A stretch of DNA of 64,000 bases from contig WELA01006414.1 of assembly GCA_009602735.1 (NCBI GenBank), positions 68,513 through 132,512 on the forward strand, given 5' to 3'. Shown here piece by piece: positions 16,587-27,069 of the stretch. The translations under genes were made by a program, and so were the position numbers. Below the pieces are notes generated by a model. It was given only the letters and a program-made list of their open reading frames with translations, was not told the DNA's origin and searched no databases. This DNA comes from Mesotaenium endlicherianum. Its lineage: Eukaryota > Streptophyta > Zygnematophyceae > Zygnematales > Mesotaeniaceae. How positions within the stretch are numbered: the stretch's first letter is position 1; every line of letters begins with the position of its first letter.

Positions 16587-17308
16587 TGAAATGAATCGAC
16601 TTACCAAATAGGCGATTAACAATTAATAAAGATCTTTATATCAGCAAGTACTCTTTATGGTATTTTCCGTTAACTGGTTTAACGGCAAAAGGACAACACA
16701 CTAGCAGTGAATAATACTCGTCAGTCAAATAAGAGTAAACTAGCATCAATAATGCCAATCAGTAAACTCATACATAAGCAAGGTTAGAAGACAGTGCGTA
16801 TCAATGGCTTCTCGCCTTGGATTCAGATCTCTCTCAATAAGCTGTACAAGAGAGTTGGCCTCGTGTCCGAATGCCGAACTCGAGAGCAATGCCTAGCGTA
16901 TGTACATGGAATGAGTTTACTGTTCAACGGTCAGTGCGATGGCACCGCCTACCCGGGAGTTAACCACGTTGGTAGGACCTCGGTTAACCAAATCCACCGC
17001 CATCTCCCATCATCCCGAATAGCCATCCATCATAGGGATGTCATCTGGCTATTCATCTAGCATATCGCACTTAGATGCATATCAAGGCAGTTCGCTGCTA
17101 CCGAGTACGAAAGTCAGCTGGCTGTCAAAGAATGTGTCAGCAAGCTGACTTATATGGACTTTCAGCCTGCTGCTTTCGACTGAGTCAGCAAACTGATAAT
17201 TATGTAAAGTCCAGCAGACTGACTATTAACTAAAGTTCAGCAGGCTGAACTTAATTAACTATTATATTTAAATGAATATTATATCCACTAATATACTGAT
17301 TCATTACA
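16587..17308 (-). repeat. Element A, 3' LTR
   Basis: This 722-bp LTR reads TGTAATGAATC at its element-sense start and ends CATTTCA. The two ends form a short near-perfect inverted repeat (TG-AATGAATC). The copy at 24664-25385 is its partner. Confidence 0.95.
17113..17250. promoter_or_regulatory. Cluster of palindromic TCAGC-n-GCTGA words in the LTR
   Basis: Near-palindromes such as GTCAGCAAGCTGAC (17136-17149) and TTCAGCAGGCTGAA (17236-17249) lie here with variants at about 17113, 17161, 17184 and 17209. In element sense this is 60-200 bp into the LTR, where U3 enhancer sites are expected. The same cluster recurs in the other LTRs of the window. Binding is inferred, not shown. Confidence 0.55.
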
Positions 17309-17320
17309 ATCCCTCCAACT
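17309..17320 (-). other. Element A polypurine tract (plus-strand primer)
   Basis: In element sense the sequence AGTTGGAGGGAT lies directly against the 3' LTR, the expected position of the purine-rich RNA primer for second-strand synthesis. Confidence 0.8.
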
Positions 17321-17421
17321 TAACTTGTTGTCGCCTCGACAACATTAAACTGCAGAAATTTTAAATAAGGGAACTGAACCTGACCAGCCTCCCTTACTGA
17401 CTGCCTCTTCAGCGTGTCACC

Positions 17422-19122
17422 TTAAGGGGTTGTTCCTGGGGCTTCAGGGTCAGGAGACGGAGATCTGGACCTAGATCTGGACAGCCCTCTAGGTCTGTCA
17501 GCTGGCCTTCTAAAGAACCCTGTTTGCTCTAAAGTTGGCCCTCGGGGAGAACGGAGGATGGTGGCCTGCTCTTCAACTATTTGGGTGTTGATTCCCACAT
17601 AGACAGGCATTCCAGTAGGATGCTGAAATACATTGGCTAGAGGTACATGCCCCTGAGCGGAGGGGGAGGCTGGCATACCTCTGGCCCACCCGCGTGTCCC
17701 TCTTCTGGCACCCCTGTCCTCTGGGGATTTCTGTCTGTGTCTGCTGCCCAGTACAGTCAGATCAGCTTCTTCCCCTGCTTGGGCAGGTGGGCTGGGGGAG
17801 CGAGCGCGGGGTCCAGTTGTCGCCATAACGGGGATCACATTCCACACACCTGATCGTGGTTCTTTAGGAAGTGCCACTGCCTGTCCCTGGGTATCCTGAG
17901 TACCTGCTGCTGATGCTTCTCCTCTGCCTTGTTCTTCTTCCTCATCCTCCTCATCCTCCTCCTCGGAGAGAGTAGGGGTCTCGTCCACTAAGTCGTCCTG
18001 CTCCCTAGTAGACATGGAGTAGTCTACCGACCTCCCTTTCTTAGGGCGCGCTGGAGGTTGCTTGGCCTTCAGCCTACTGATATCTATCCGGCCTGCATTC
18101 TTTGCCCATTTGACAAAGGCATGCTTTCCCTTAGAGAAGTAGTCTCTTCCCCTCCTCCTATGTTCCTTGGTCTCTGCATTCATATTGCTCAGGCATCCAT
18201 TCAGCCTGGGGTCCCAAGGGGCAATGTGAGGTGGTAGGATGAGATAGCCGTCTAGGCCATAGTGGAAGTCATCCGGTTGGGCTCGGTCACACTCCTGCTT
18301 CTTATTTGTGACGGTCATCCACCTCCAGTCTGTTGGCTGCTGGTAGTACTGGGGTCCGTGCTCAGCCTTCCTCAGTTTACACGGGAACCAGTGGGGAGAG
18401 AACATCTGCTGTCCTGCTTCCCTGGCCAAGTACTCCCAGCTCCTTCTCTCAACTTCATTGTAAGCTGGCAGGAGTGTGAGGTAGAATACCGTATCCTTAA
18501 AGCTATCGGGCCGCATGCTCACCATCCGGATGAGTCTCTGATCTCCCACTATTCCCGGTATGGGGACCGGCTTGTCCTCTGAATCATCTGCGAGATACCG
18601 GGCCTGCTCTGCTGTATAGCCCACCATCTTAGCATAATCTTCGTAAAGGACCACGCCGGTGTGTGTCTCGATGTACCTGTCCAGTGCTGTAGCTCCTTCC
18701 TTCTGTAGCAGTGTTGTCTGTTCCAGCCTGTTGATCTCCTGGGCTGCCAGCAATGCTTCCTTCAGGTTATCGAAGTTTTGGCCACCCACCACAGTATACC
18801 TGTAAGTGGCCAAGCTCTTCTGTCTGTCCGCTTCAATCTTTTTTCTTTTCTCCTCTTCTGCCGCTGCCGCTTCTTCTTGCTGTTTCTTCTGTCTCTCCTC
18901 CTCAGCCTTCCTGAGGTTTTCCGCTTCCTGATCCTTCTTCCTCTGTGCCTCTTCTGCCGCCTCTTGTTGTTTGCGGACCCTTTCTTGTTCTCTCCTGGTG
19001 AGGGACGTCGCCGCCAGCTCCTTCTGGTATTGCTCCATTGTCCTCCTGGCTTCTTCTGCCTTGCGCTTTCTGTCCTCCTTTTGTGTGGTGGGCGCCATCC
19101 TGCACATGTAACCAGGGCACAA
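17422..19122 (-). CDS. Extra ORF of element A, downstream of pol, function unknown
   Basis: A 566-residue frame on the element's sense strand between pol and the 3' LTR. It matches no retroelement protein I know. Layout: a Lys/Glu/Gln-rich coiled coil (about 15-105); a conserved core (about 105-345) with YEDYAKMVGYT (160-170), PIPG (187-190), YNEVERRSWEYLAR (221-234), HWFPC (244-248), PTDWRWMTV (263-271), PPHIAPWDPRLNGC (297-310) and RDYFSKGKHAFVKWA (326-340); an acidic run (386-397); a GHVPLANVFQHP motif (491-502); and an Arg/Ser/Pro-rich tail (541-560). No signal peptide or membrane segment is evident, which argues against an envelope. Met1 or Met9 (19098) could be the start; Met9 is shared with element E. 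Related frames occur in C, D, E, F and G. A host-derived, RNA-binding or anti-silencing role is speculation. Confidence 0.85.
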   Translation of the reverse strand: MCPGYMCRMAPTTQKEDRKRKAEEARRTMEQYQKELAATSLTRREQERVRKQQEAAEEAQRKKDQEAENLRKAEEERQKKQQEEAAAAEEEKRKKIEADRQKSLATYRYTVVGGQNFDNLKEALLAAQEINRLEQTTLLQKEGATALDRYIETHTGVVLYEDYAKMVGYTAEQARYLADDSEDKPVPIPGIVGDQRLIRMVSMRPDSFKDTVFYLTLLPAYNEVERRSWEYLAREAGQQMFSPHWFPCKLRKAEHGPQYYQQPTDWRWMTVTNKKQECDRAQPDDFHYGLDGYLILPPHIAPWDPRLNGCLSNMNAETKEHRRRGRDYFSKGKHAFVKWAKNAGRIDISRLKAKQPPARPKKGRSVDYSMSTREQDDLVDETPTLSEEEDEEDEEEEQGRGEASAAGTQDTQGQAVALPKEPRSGVWNVIPVMATTGPRARSPSPPAQAGEEADLTVLGSRHRQKSPEDRGARRGTRGWARGMPASPSAQGHVPLANVFQHPTGMPVYVGINTQIVEEQATILRSPRGPTLEQTGFFRRPADRPRGLSRSRSRSPSPDPEAPGTTP

Positions 19123-19300
19123 GTTAGTAGGATATGGACCTTTGTCATAGGGATTGCAGGAAGTATGTTAGTATTTAGTATAGTGGCTTCGCTGCTGTTT
19201 ACCTTACAGGATGATTGCTAAAAGTTGACGTAGTTGCGATGCGCTACACATAAACGTATGAGTGTGTTTTTATCGCTCTCGCTCACTAACTGTCATATAT

Positions 19301-19315
19301 TTTCCCCTCCAACTT
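19301..19315 (-). other. Second, internal polypurine-tract-like sequence
   Basis: In element sense AAGTTGGAGGGGAAA repeats the core AGTTGGAGGG of the true 3' tract, but it lies between pol and the extra ORF. Counterparts lie at about 44717-44731, 53211-53224 and 63218-63232 in elements D, F and G. It may be an internal plus-strand priming site. Confidence 0.5.
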
Positions 19316-19443
19316 AAATGGAGACAGGACCGCCTGTCACCTTCCCGTGTCAACTGAAATGACAGTTATGGAGGGACTCCAGTGGCCCGGAGGTGGAACC
19401 GTGTCAACGCCCCTTTGGCATTGGTCAAGTGGTCCTTAAACTC

Positions 19444-22400
19444 CTAAGTGTCCCCCGAGGCATCGTAACCCTTCCATCGAATGAGGTATTTCATGACATA
19501 TTTAGACGATCGACGGACCGAGCGAGCGTCTAAAATCTCATCGACCTCATATTCCTCAGGGTCGCCGTCCCGGACAGCGGGGACCGGTCCCGGTTGGACA
19601 GGGAACCGACCTGTGAACAGTGTATCACCTTTGATGTACGGTTCCAGGAAGGAGACATTAAAGACCGGGTGCCCCTTGTATTCAGCTGACATGTTCAGTT
19701 TGTAAGCATTCTGACCGACACGACGGACCACCGAATATGGACCGACCCAGACAGGGCCAAGCTTTTTCTTGACCACACCAGGGAGGTACAGGTGCTGAGA
19801 ATGCAGTTTGACTAAATCCCCCTTGGAAAATGTCAGTTCCCGACGGTGTTGATTAGCGTATTTTTGTTGGTTTTCTTGGGCCGTGTGCAAGTTTCGTTGG
19901 ACTTCTGACAGGGTGTCAGCAAACTCCTGAGTTAACTGGAGGGAGACCGGGTTGTCAATCCCTTCAGGGTGAGTTAAAGATTCCCCTAGCACATCTAGAG
20001 GAGACTTAGGGACTCTACCCAGGCTGAGTTCAAAAGGAGTTTTGCCCGTTGACGCGTGCACCGCACTGTTGACCGCAAACTGAATTTGAGGCAACAGGTC
20101 ATCCCAATTATCTTGTTTTTGGTTAATATATGCTCTCAGCACCTCCTGCAGAACTCGGTTAGTTCTCTCAGTCTGCCCATCAGTCTGAGGGTGGTTTGCT
20201 GTGCTGAGCAGCTGTTTGACTCCCATTAACCCCATTAAAGCTCTCCAGAACTTAGAGGTGAATTTTGAGTCTCTGTCTGAGATGATATTAGAAGGGAGCC
20301 CATGTTGGCATACTACATGGTTGTAAAACTGTCTCGCCGTTTCGAGTGCAGTCACTTTGACAGTTGTGGGGATAAAAATGACCATTTTTGTCAGTTTATC
20401 CACGACTACCAGTATTGAATCATGCCCGTTGGCAGTTCTTGGTAGTGAGACCACCCAGTCCATGGATATAGTTTCCCAGCGTCCCGCTGGGATGGGTAGC
20501 GGTTGCAAGAGACCTCCGGGTGGTGTGTGCCGAGACTTATTTCTCCGACACTGGTCACAGGACTTGACATATTTCAAGACCTCCCGGGGTAACCCCTCCC
20601 AATGATAATGTTTTGCCAGTTTGCCAACAGTTTTGGCCTGCCCCAAATGTCCACCCAGGAGACTGTCATGAGCTTGACTCAGTAAGAGAGACCTTATTTC
20701 CAAGTTATTAGGAATGACCAGCTTCAGCCTGCCTGAAGTGGTTTCAGACACCCAGACCCCCCCCTTGAGCTTATACCCGAGTGCAGTAGCACGACACACA
20801 CCAGTAGTGGGGCTGGGCTCAAATGTTGGGTCAGAAAGGTAGGCTTTCCTAAGTTGTTCAAGGAAGGACTTTCTCACCTTTAGTGAAGTGAGTGCACACA
20901 GGACTTTGTCTACAGCATGCTGACTAAAGTTCCTTTCTTGCAGGTCAGGTCTTCTAGAGAGTGCATCAGCAGGATTCAACTTCCCTGGTTTGTAGTCGAT
21001 CTGGACTTGGAACTGCTCCAGCATCTGGCTCCAGCGGTTCTCCCTCCTCGACAGCTTGGACTTCTTCTGAAAGTGGGTCAGAGCTAGATGATCTGTAATC
21101 ACCTTAAAAGCTTTACCATGTAAGTATGCTCTCCACTGTTTGAGTACATGAATGATAGCTAGCAGCTCTTTATCATGCACTGAGTAATTAATCTCCGCTG
21201 GATTAAATTTCATAGACTCATACAACACAGGATGCCACTCCTGCCGTACCTTACCATCCTTTGTGGTTTTGTCAGCAGGCTGCAACAAAATAGCACCCAT
21301 GGCAAAATCAGAGGCATCAGTAACCACCTGCACCGGTTTGCTGGGGTCATACACGGCTAGCACTGGGGCAGAACAAAGGGCATCTTTAAGGGTCTGGAAG
21401 GCAGCCTGCTGCTCTTCCCCCCACACATACCCGATGTCTTTCTTAGTAAGGTCAGTCAGTTTACTGGCCTTTGTGGAATAATTCTCAATAAATCTCCTAT
21501 AGTAGTTAGCCAACCCGAGGAAGGATCTAACTTCAGAGACAGACTGTGGTACTGGCCAGTCCCTTATGGTCTGGACTTTCTTAGGATCCACACTGATGCC
21601 CTCTTTACTGACAACGTGGCCTAAGAATTCAATACTTTCCTTAAAGAAATCACACTTGCTCATTTTAGCATACAAGTGATTTTTCCGCAGAGTGTCCAGC
21701 ACTTTCTTTAAGTGTTCAGTGTGCTGAGCTTCATCTTTAGAGAAAATTAAAATATCATCCAGGAAAACTTGCACAAACTTATCCAAATAAGGTCTGAAAA
21801 TGTCATTCATAGCACCCATAAAGGTAGCAGGAGCATTAGTCAGTCCAAATGGCATCACGTTGAACTCATAGTGTCCATAACGTGTGCGGAAAGCAGTCTT
21901 GTGTTCATCCCCCTCAGCAATTCTGATTTGATGATAACCACTCTTGAGATCTATCTTACTGAACACCTTAGCGCCAGACAGGGTATCAAGCAAGTCCTCG
22001 ATTCTGGGTAAAGCATACTTGTTCTTTACTGTAATTCTGTTCAGGGCTCTGTAATCCACACACATCCGCATACTGCCATCCTTTTTCTTAACAAATAGGA
22101 TAGGTGCGCCGTACGGTGATTTACTGGGAGAAATGTAACCATTTTCCTCCAGCTCTGCAATCTGTGTTTTCAACTCCTCGCTCTCCAAATAAGACAAGCC
22201 ATAAGTGCGTTGCCAGGGTGGCTGGCTACCAGGTAATAGATCAATCCTATGATCTACTTCCCTTTTAGGGGGTAGTCCTGGAGGCATGTTAAACACATCA
22301 GTGTACTGAGCAACAATTTTTGCAGCAGTAGGGTGCTCCGGAGGGCTTACCTTTTTCTCAACCACTTCTTCAGGTTGAGGAGGTACCTCTCTTAGCAGCA

Positions 22401-23082
22401 GACAGAACATTCTGTCTTCCTTCTGGTTCCAGCTTTTGACGAACTCCATTGCATTCAGCAACTTGCATCCTTCTGGAAGCCTCTTCTTTTCCTTCATTTG
22501 CCATCCACACAGGACAAGAGGAAGAGCACTGGTGGGTGCCAAGTCAGTCTGCCCATCACTGGCTCCTCTCACTTTAACTGTACCTCTGCTCCAACACACT
22601 TCAGCTTGATGTCTATTAAGCCAGGACCTGCCTAGCACGAGATCATAAAAGCCAGTGTTGAGTACCTCAAATGTAAGCGTTTCAGTTAGAACTGCAATGC
22701 CAGAACCTAACTGGACCTCAATAGGCTTGGTTATAACTCCTCCCGGGATACTTGAGGCATCTCCAAGGAATATTTTTCTATTCCCTTGGGTGACAGTAGG
22801 CAGCCTTAGCCGCTTAACTAAGTCCTTGTGAATAAAAGTATGTGACGCCCCTCCGTCAACAAATGCCCTCACCTTCCTACCTGCAATCATGCAATGCAGT
22901 AGGATAGGGGGGACTGTCTTTTCCTGACTTTCGCATTGTTCTCCTGACGTAGCAAAGAAATGTTGGACATCAGGTGGAACAAGAGCATCCAGAGTGTGCA
23001 CTCTCTGGACGTCTATATTACTGATGGTCTCCTTTATCTGTTTGTCAGGCATGCATAGTGAATCCAGTTCAGCAGGACCCAT
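19444..23082 (-). CDS. pol: Element A pol: protease, RT, RNase H, integrase, chromodomain
   Basis: From the first Met, 1212 residues are open; the frame continues upstream into the gag overlap. In order: an aspartic protease ([10 protein letters not shown], 75-84); reverse transcriptase (about 300-480) with FLDD at 440-443; RNase H (D589, E639, D664); an integrase zinc site H805-H812-C842-C845; the catalytic triad D875, D936, E972, with the classical 35 residues between the last two; a GPY-type module (GPVWVGPY, 1109-1116); and a chromodomain (1177-1212, [14 protein letters not shown]). The terminal chromodomain places the element among chromoviruses and in other members steers integration to marked chromatin. 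Expression probably depends on -1 frameshifting from gag. Confidence 0.95.
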   Translation of the reverse strand: MGPAELDSLCMPDKQIKETISNIDVQRVHTLDALVPPDVQHFFATSGEQCESQEKTVPPILLHCMIAGRKVRAFVDGGASHTFIHKDLVKRLRLPTVTQGNRKIFLGDASSIPGGVITKPIEVQLGSGIAVLTETLTFEVLNTGFYDLVLGRSWLNRHQAEVCWSRGTVKVRGASDGQTDLAPTSALPLVLCGWQMKEKKRLPEGCKLLNAMEFVKSWNQKEDRMFCLLLREVPPQPEEVVEKKVSPPEHPTAAKIVAQYTDVFNMPPGLPPKREVDHRIDLLPGSQPPWQRTYGLSYLESEELKTQIAELEENGYISPSKSPYGAPILFVKKKDGSMRMCVDYRALNRITVKNKYALPRIEDLLDTLSGAKVFSKIDLKSGYHQIRIAEGDEHKTAFRTRYGHYEFNVMPFGLTNAPATFMGAMNDIFRPYLDKFVQVFLDDILIFSKDEAQHTEHLKKVLDTLRKNHLYAKMSKCDFFKESIEFLGHVVSKEGISVDPKKVQTIRDWPVPQSVSEVRSFLGLANYYRRFIENYSTKASKLTDLTKKDIGYVWGEEQQAAFQTLKDALCSAPVLAVYDPSKPVQVVTDASDFAMGAILLQPADKTTKDGKVRQEWHPVLYESMKFNPAEINYSVHDKELLAIIHVLKQWRAYLHGKAFKVITDHLALTHFQKKSKLSRRENRWSQMLEQFQVQIDYKPGKLNPADALSRRPDLQERNFSQHAVDKVLCALTSLKVRKSFLEQLRKAYLSDPTFEPSPTTGVCRATALGYKLKGGVWVSETTSGRLKLVIPNNLEIRSLLLSQAHDSLLGGHLGQAKTVGKLAKHYHWEGLPREVLKYVKSCDQCRRNKSRHTPPGGLLQPLPIPAGRWETISMDWVVSLPRTANGHDSILVVVDKLTKMVIFIPTTVKVTALETARQFYNHVVCQHGLPSNIISDRDSKFTSKFWRALMGLMGVKQLLSTANHPQTDGQTERTNRVLQEVLRAYINQKQDNWDDLLPQIQFAVNSAVHASTGKTPFELSLGRVPKSPLDVLGESLTHPEGIDNPVSLQLTQEFADTLSEVQRNLHTAQENQQKYANQHRRELTFSKGDLVKLHSQHLYLPGVVKKKLGPVWVGPYSVVRRVGQNAYKLNMSAEYKGHPVFNVSFLEPYIKGDTLFTGRFPVQPGPVPAVRDGDPEEYEVDEILDARSVRRSSKYVMKYLIRWKGYDASGDT

Positions 23083-23150
23083 AATACCTGCTACGAGGGC
23101 AGCTAGTGACGACTCACTATCTCTAGCATCCTCACAGTCAGTAGACTGGA

Positions 23151-24629
23151 TTACTGACTGTTGCTGTCTTTTAAAGGCTGGTCTTTTCTCTCGACCTTAG
23201 GCAGGTGCTTGACCGGACACTGTTCTCTGTAGTGGCCTTTCTGCTGACAATGGTAGCAAGTAGATTTTGCTGAGGCTGGTCTCGGCTTAGTCCTACCACC
23301 ACCCCTTCCATAGCCACCTCGAGAGGGACCACCTCTACCTCTAGACTGAATAGCATTGTACTCATACTCATATTCATCACCCTGATTATCCTCAGCCTGG
23401 TCTCCTTCAACTGCATTGTAGGAACCGTGGGGCTTTTTGACAATCTTAGACACCAAAGCGTTACTCTGGCGCTTGTGATTGAACTGCTGCTGATCCCAGG
23501 CGTCAGCATCCTGGATCAAGTCAGCCAGTTTCTCATACTTTTTCTCAGCAAAATGACCAGAGACCTCGGATTTCAAGCCATACCTGAAGTATGCTATCCT
23601 ATACCGTTCTGGCAAATCAGGCTGCTTCATCATGTTCTCTTGGAACTTTTGAGCAAACTCAGCAACTGAAGTGGTCTGCTTCAGTGTCAGGGAGATCATC
23701 GCATAGATAGCTTTCTCCTGCTGGTTGATGACATCAAACTTCTCATGCAACTTCTCGACAAACTCTACCCACGTAGGGTCACCGAGTTGCCGAGCCTTAC
23801 GCTCTTCCTTCCAGTAAAGCCACCAGTCTGCGGCACTGCCTTTCAGTAGCGCACCGGTGTGCCTGACCTTCTCGTAATCTTGCAGTTCTGGGTAGTTCTC
23901 CAGCCACTGCTCAACATCCGCGAGAAACTTGATCAGGTAATATTTTCTGTTTCCCTCAGGATCATAGTCCTGGGGAGGTTTCGGCTTGGGCTTACTAGGC
24001 CCTCGGCCACCACCACTAGTGGTGTGAGACCCCAGTTGGTCTCTGTCCCGGAGTAGGGACATTATGATTCTTTTGTCCTCCTGCTGGGACTGATACATGG
24101 TCGCCATTTGCGACTGCATCTGAACGAACAATGCTCCCAAGTCTACATTTTGGGGTGGTAGATTAGCAAATGCAGCAGCAGCATTGGCATCTACTCGCTG
24201 AGTAGTGTCCTCAACAATCCCTCTTGCTCCTGCAGCAGCAATTCCTGCCGCATTCAGCCGGTCACGTATTTGACCTAGGGGTACATTGAGTTGTACAGCA
24301 GGAGGTGGGTTCAGAACATTGGCCCTTGATGCCATAAGTTCTTCAACAGTGCGCTCGTCAGCTGGCTGTCCTTCCCTCCTTTGTATATCTTCAGCGGCCT
24401 TTGCTACTTGTTCAGCTTCTAGTCTGGCTATCTCCTCCTCGGCTTGCTGGGCTGCGACTGAGGCAACAGCAGCTGCCTCATCTGCAGCCTCCCTAGCTGC
24501 AGTATCCGCTACTGCTTCCGAATAGGTACGGTTTCCCGCTACATGGCTTTCCGCCTGGTTTTCGACATTCTCGTTATCCTGGTTCTCCATGTCTCGGGAG
24601 TTGCTAGTTTGAGACCTTGTCCTTACCAT
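23151..24629 (-). CDS. gag: Element A gag (capsid and zinc-knuckle nucleocapsid)
   Basis: A 492-residue structural protein. The N-terminus [17 protein letters not shown] is followed by an Ala/Glu-rich helical region. Next come a capsid-like part with [17 protein letters not shown] and [15 protein letters not shown], an Arg/Gly-rich stretch, and one CCHC zinc knuckle, [14 protein letters not shown] (Cx2Cx4Hx4C). It packages the element RNA into virus-like particles. It overlaps pol, which lies in the -1 frame. Confidence 0.93.
   Translation of the reverse strand: MVRTRSQTSNSRDMENQDNENVENQAESHVAGNRTYSEAVADTAAREAADEAAAVASVAAQQAEEEIARLEAEQVAKAAEDIQRREGQPADERTVEELMASRANVLNPPPAVQLNVPLGQIRDRLNAAGIAAAGARGIVEDTTQRVDANAAAAFANLPPQNVDLGALFVQMQSQMATMYQSQQEDKRIIMSLLRDRDQLGSHTTSGGGRGPSKPKPKPPQDYDPEGNRKYYLIKFLADVEQWLENYPELQDYEKVRHTGALLKGSAADWWLYWKEERKARQLGDPTWVEFVEKLHEKFDVINQQEKAIYAMISLTLKQTTSVAEFAQKFQENMMKQPDLPERYRIAYFRYGLKSEVSGHFAEKKYEKLADLIQDADAWDQQQFNHKRQSNALVSKIVKKPHGSYNAVEGDQAEDNQGDEYEYEYNAIQSRGRGGPSRGGYGRGGGRTKPRPASAKSTCYHCQQKGHYREQCPVKHLPKVERKDQPLKDSNSQ
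23169..23175 (-). other. UUUAAAA -1 frameshift heptamer in the gag/pol overlap
   Basis: In the gag frame the codons read CCT TTA AAA, so U UUA AAA fits the X XXY YYZ slippery rule. It lies about 20 nt before the gag stop, and pol is open in the -1 frame from this point. The same heptamer occurs at 56930-56936 (F) and 59721-59727 (G). Confidence 0.75.
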
Positions 24630-24650
24630 ACAAAGAAGACTGTAATAACT

Positions 24651-24662
24651 GCTCCGATACCA
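24651..24662 (-). other. Primer-binding site for initiator tRNA-Met
   Basis: In element sense TGGTATCGGAGC follows the 5' LTR after one base. It is one base away from TGGTATCAGAGC, the usual plant initiator-Met primer site. F has the same site at 58371-58382. Confidence 0.88.
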
Positions 24663-24663
24663 C

Positions 24664-25385
24664 TGAAATGAAACAACTTACCAAATAGGCGATTAACAAT
24701 TAATAAAGATCTTTATATCAGCAAGTACTCTTTATGGTATTGTCCGTTAACTGGTTCAACGGCAAAAGGACAACACACTAGCAGTGAATAATATTCGTCA
24801 GTCAAATGAGAGTAAACTAGCATCAATAATGCCAATCAGTAAACTCATACATAAGCAAGGTTAGAAGACAGTGCGTATCAATGGCTTCTCGCCTTGGATT
24901 CAGATCTCTCTCAATAAGCTGTACAAGAGAGTTGGCCTCGTGTCCGAATGCCGAACTCGAGAGCAATGCCTAGCATATGTACATGGAATGAGTTTACTGT
25001 TCAACGGTCAGTGCGATGGCACCGCCTACCCGGGAGTTAACCACGTTGGTAGGACCTCGGTTAACCAAATCCACCGCCATCTCCCATCATCCCGAATAGC
25101 CATCCATCATAGGGATGTCATTTGGCTATTCATCTAGCATATCGCACTTAGATGCATATCAAGGCAGTTCGTTGCTACCGAGTACAAAAGTCAGCTGGCT
25201 GTCAAAGAATGGGTCAGCAAGCTGACTTATATGGACTTCAGCTTGCTGCTTCCGGCTGAGTCATTAAACTGATAATTATGTAAAGTCCAGCAGACTGACT
25301 ATTTAACTAAAGTTCAGCAGGCTGAACATAATTAACTATTATATTTGAATGAATATTATATCCACTAATATACTGATTCATTACA
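24664..25385 (-). repeat. Element A, 5' LTR
   Basis: Partner of the LTR at 16587-17308, 722 bp, with TG...CA ends. It should hold the element promoter. The duplication ACCAT follows at 25386-25390. Confidence 0.95.
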
Positions 25386-25798
25386 ACCATTCCCTTGAAA
25401 TCAGCATGGTACCATATGCCGTCCTTCTTCTGCATACTTGAAATGGACTCAGCTGCTCCACAAACAGCAAAGTTTAGGTCCTCCTCGTAACCTCTCTTAA
25501 GCTTCTCCTTGAAGTCCATTCTATCCTTAATGACTGTGACACTTGCAAGGTCACACCTCCTGAATAAAGCATTAGCAAGGTTGATCTTTCCAGGTAAGTA
25601 CTCAATCTTGTGGTCAAACTGTTGCACAAACTCTATCCACCTTACCTGTCTTGGTGTCAGCATTGGCTGCGTCATAAACTTCTCCAAACTCTTGTAGTCG
25701 GTCTTGATGAACACCTCTCGGCCGTCCACATAGCATTGCCAAATCCTCAAAGCCTGAATGATAGCCAACACCTCTTGCTTGTGTGCTGCATAGTTCTG
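25386..25798 (-). mobile_element. Element B, RNase H segment
   Basis: Minus-strand residues such as LEQNYAAHKQEVLAIIQAL, FIKTDYKSLEKFM and VRWIEFVQQFDHKIEYLPGK are a Ty3/gypsy RNase H. It begins with the ACCAT duplication of element A and is cut off on the right by a partial LTR. Confidence 0.85.
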
Positions 25799-26117
25799 CT
25801 CGAGAGCAATGCCTAGCATATGTACATGGAATGAGTTTACTGTTCAACGGCCAGTGCAATGGCACCGCCTACCCGGGAGTAGATGTATATCGAGGCAGTT
25901 CGCTGCTACCGAGTACGGAAGTCAGCTGGCTGTCAAAGAATGTGTCAGCAAGCTGACTTAAGTTGACTTCAGCCTGCTGCTTCCGGCTGAGTCATTAAAC
26001 TGCTATTAAATATAAAGTCCAGCAGACTGATTATTTAACTAGAGTTCAGCAGGTTGAACATAATTAACTATTATATTTAAATGAATATTATATCTACTAA
26101 TATACTGATTCATTACA
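25799..26117 (-). repeat. Partial LTR of the A family inside element B
   Basis: The sequence matches the portion of the A-type LTR that starts with the word CTCGAGAGCAATGCC and ends ATTCATTACA. Only part of an LTR remains, with no internal region. It separates the RNase H and reverse transcriptase pieces of B. Confidence 0.85.
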
Positions 26118-27069
26118 ATGAGCAGGCCCCGACCAATCTCTGACTGCTTGCACCTTCTTCTGCTCCACCTTGACTCCTTCAGCTCCCACTATGTGTCCAA
26201 GAAACTAGACTTCCTTGAAACAAAAGTCGCACTTGCTCATCTTCCCATAAAGCTTCTGATCTCTCAAGATCTCCAACACCCTTCTGAGATACTTCACATG
26301 CTCCTCCAAGGTCTTCGATTATATCAAAATGTTGTCCAATAATACCACCACAAACTGGTCCAAGTTGGATTTGAAGATATTATTATGAGTTCTATGAATG
26401 TAGCAGGTACATTAGTCAACCCAAAAGGCATGATTATAAATAAGCTATAGCGAGTCCTCAAAGTAGTCTTCTAAACGTCTCTTTCCACAATCTGTACTTG
26501 GTGATAGCCACTTCTTAAATTGATTTTTGAAAAATTCTTTGCTCCGACAAGCCTGTCAATCAACTCACCCACTCGTGGAAGTGGGTACATATTTTTGATG
26601 GTAATCTTGTTGGGCGCCCTGTAGTCGACACATATCCTCATTGTCCCATCCTCCTTCTTCACAAATAAGACTGACGCTGCAAATGGAGATTCGTTGGCTT
26701 GGATGAATCCCTTCTCCAACAACTCTGCCACCTGCTTCTTCAACTCATCTATCTCCAAATACGATTGACAATAGGCGGGTCTCACAGGTGGCTTGCTCCC
26801 TGGTTCCAACTCAATCTTGTGCTCCATAGCTCTCGATGGAGGTAATTCTACAGGTAGCTCCTCAGGAAACACGCACTTGAACTCCTCCAACAACGCCTCA
26901 ATTTGGGCAGGCATCTCAGCAGGCTTCTTCTTCTCTTGAGCAGTTGGGCTCTGCTCCTTTTGAGCAAGGGAATCAGACACCACTACTTGCTCCTCTGGCA
27001 ATGGACATTTGCCCAGGCTTTCAGGAGTCAGGCTTGCTCCATCCACCCTGAGACTAGTTTGTGTCCAAA
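26118..27069 (-). mobile_element. Element B, reverse transcriptase segment
   Basis: Minus-strand matches include [40 protein letters not shown] and [13 protein letters not shown], the fingers and palm of a Ty3/gypsy reverse transcriptase. The protease-to-RT linker (KKMYLVLV-type) continues on the far side of the block at 33242. The copy is decayed. Confidence 0.85.

Larger units (their letters stand above)
16587..25385 (-). mobile_element. Element A: apparently whole Ty3/gypsy chromovirus with an extra 3' ORF
   Basis: An 8.8-kb minus-strand element. From its 5' end: LTR (24664-25385), initiator-Met primer site, gag, pol in the -1 frame (protease, reverse transcriptase, RNase H, integrase with GPY module, chromodomain), an additional long ORF, polypurine tract, and LTR (16587-17308). 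The LTRs start TG and end CA, are 722 bp each, and differ at about 20 positions by eye (roughly 97% identical). The insertion is therefore not brand-new but is much younger than element B, in which it sits. The flanking duplication ACCAT is intact. By eye the three long frames look whole. Confidence 0.95.

Noticed and set aside
18778-19221. Plus-strand hydrophobic frame that looks like a membrane protein
   Set aside because: It is the antisense reading of the Lys/Glu-rich coiled coil of the extra ORF; GAA/AAG codons read backwards give Leu/Phe/Ser-rich sequence.
22830-22870. Protease motif DGGA in place of DSGA/DTGA in elements A, C and G
   Set aside because: DGG at this position is common in plant Ty3/gypsy proteases, so it is not unusual.
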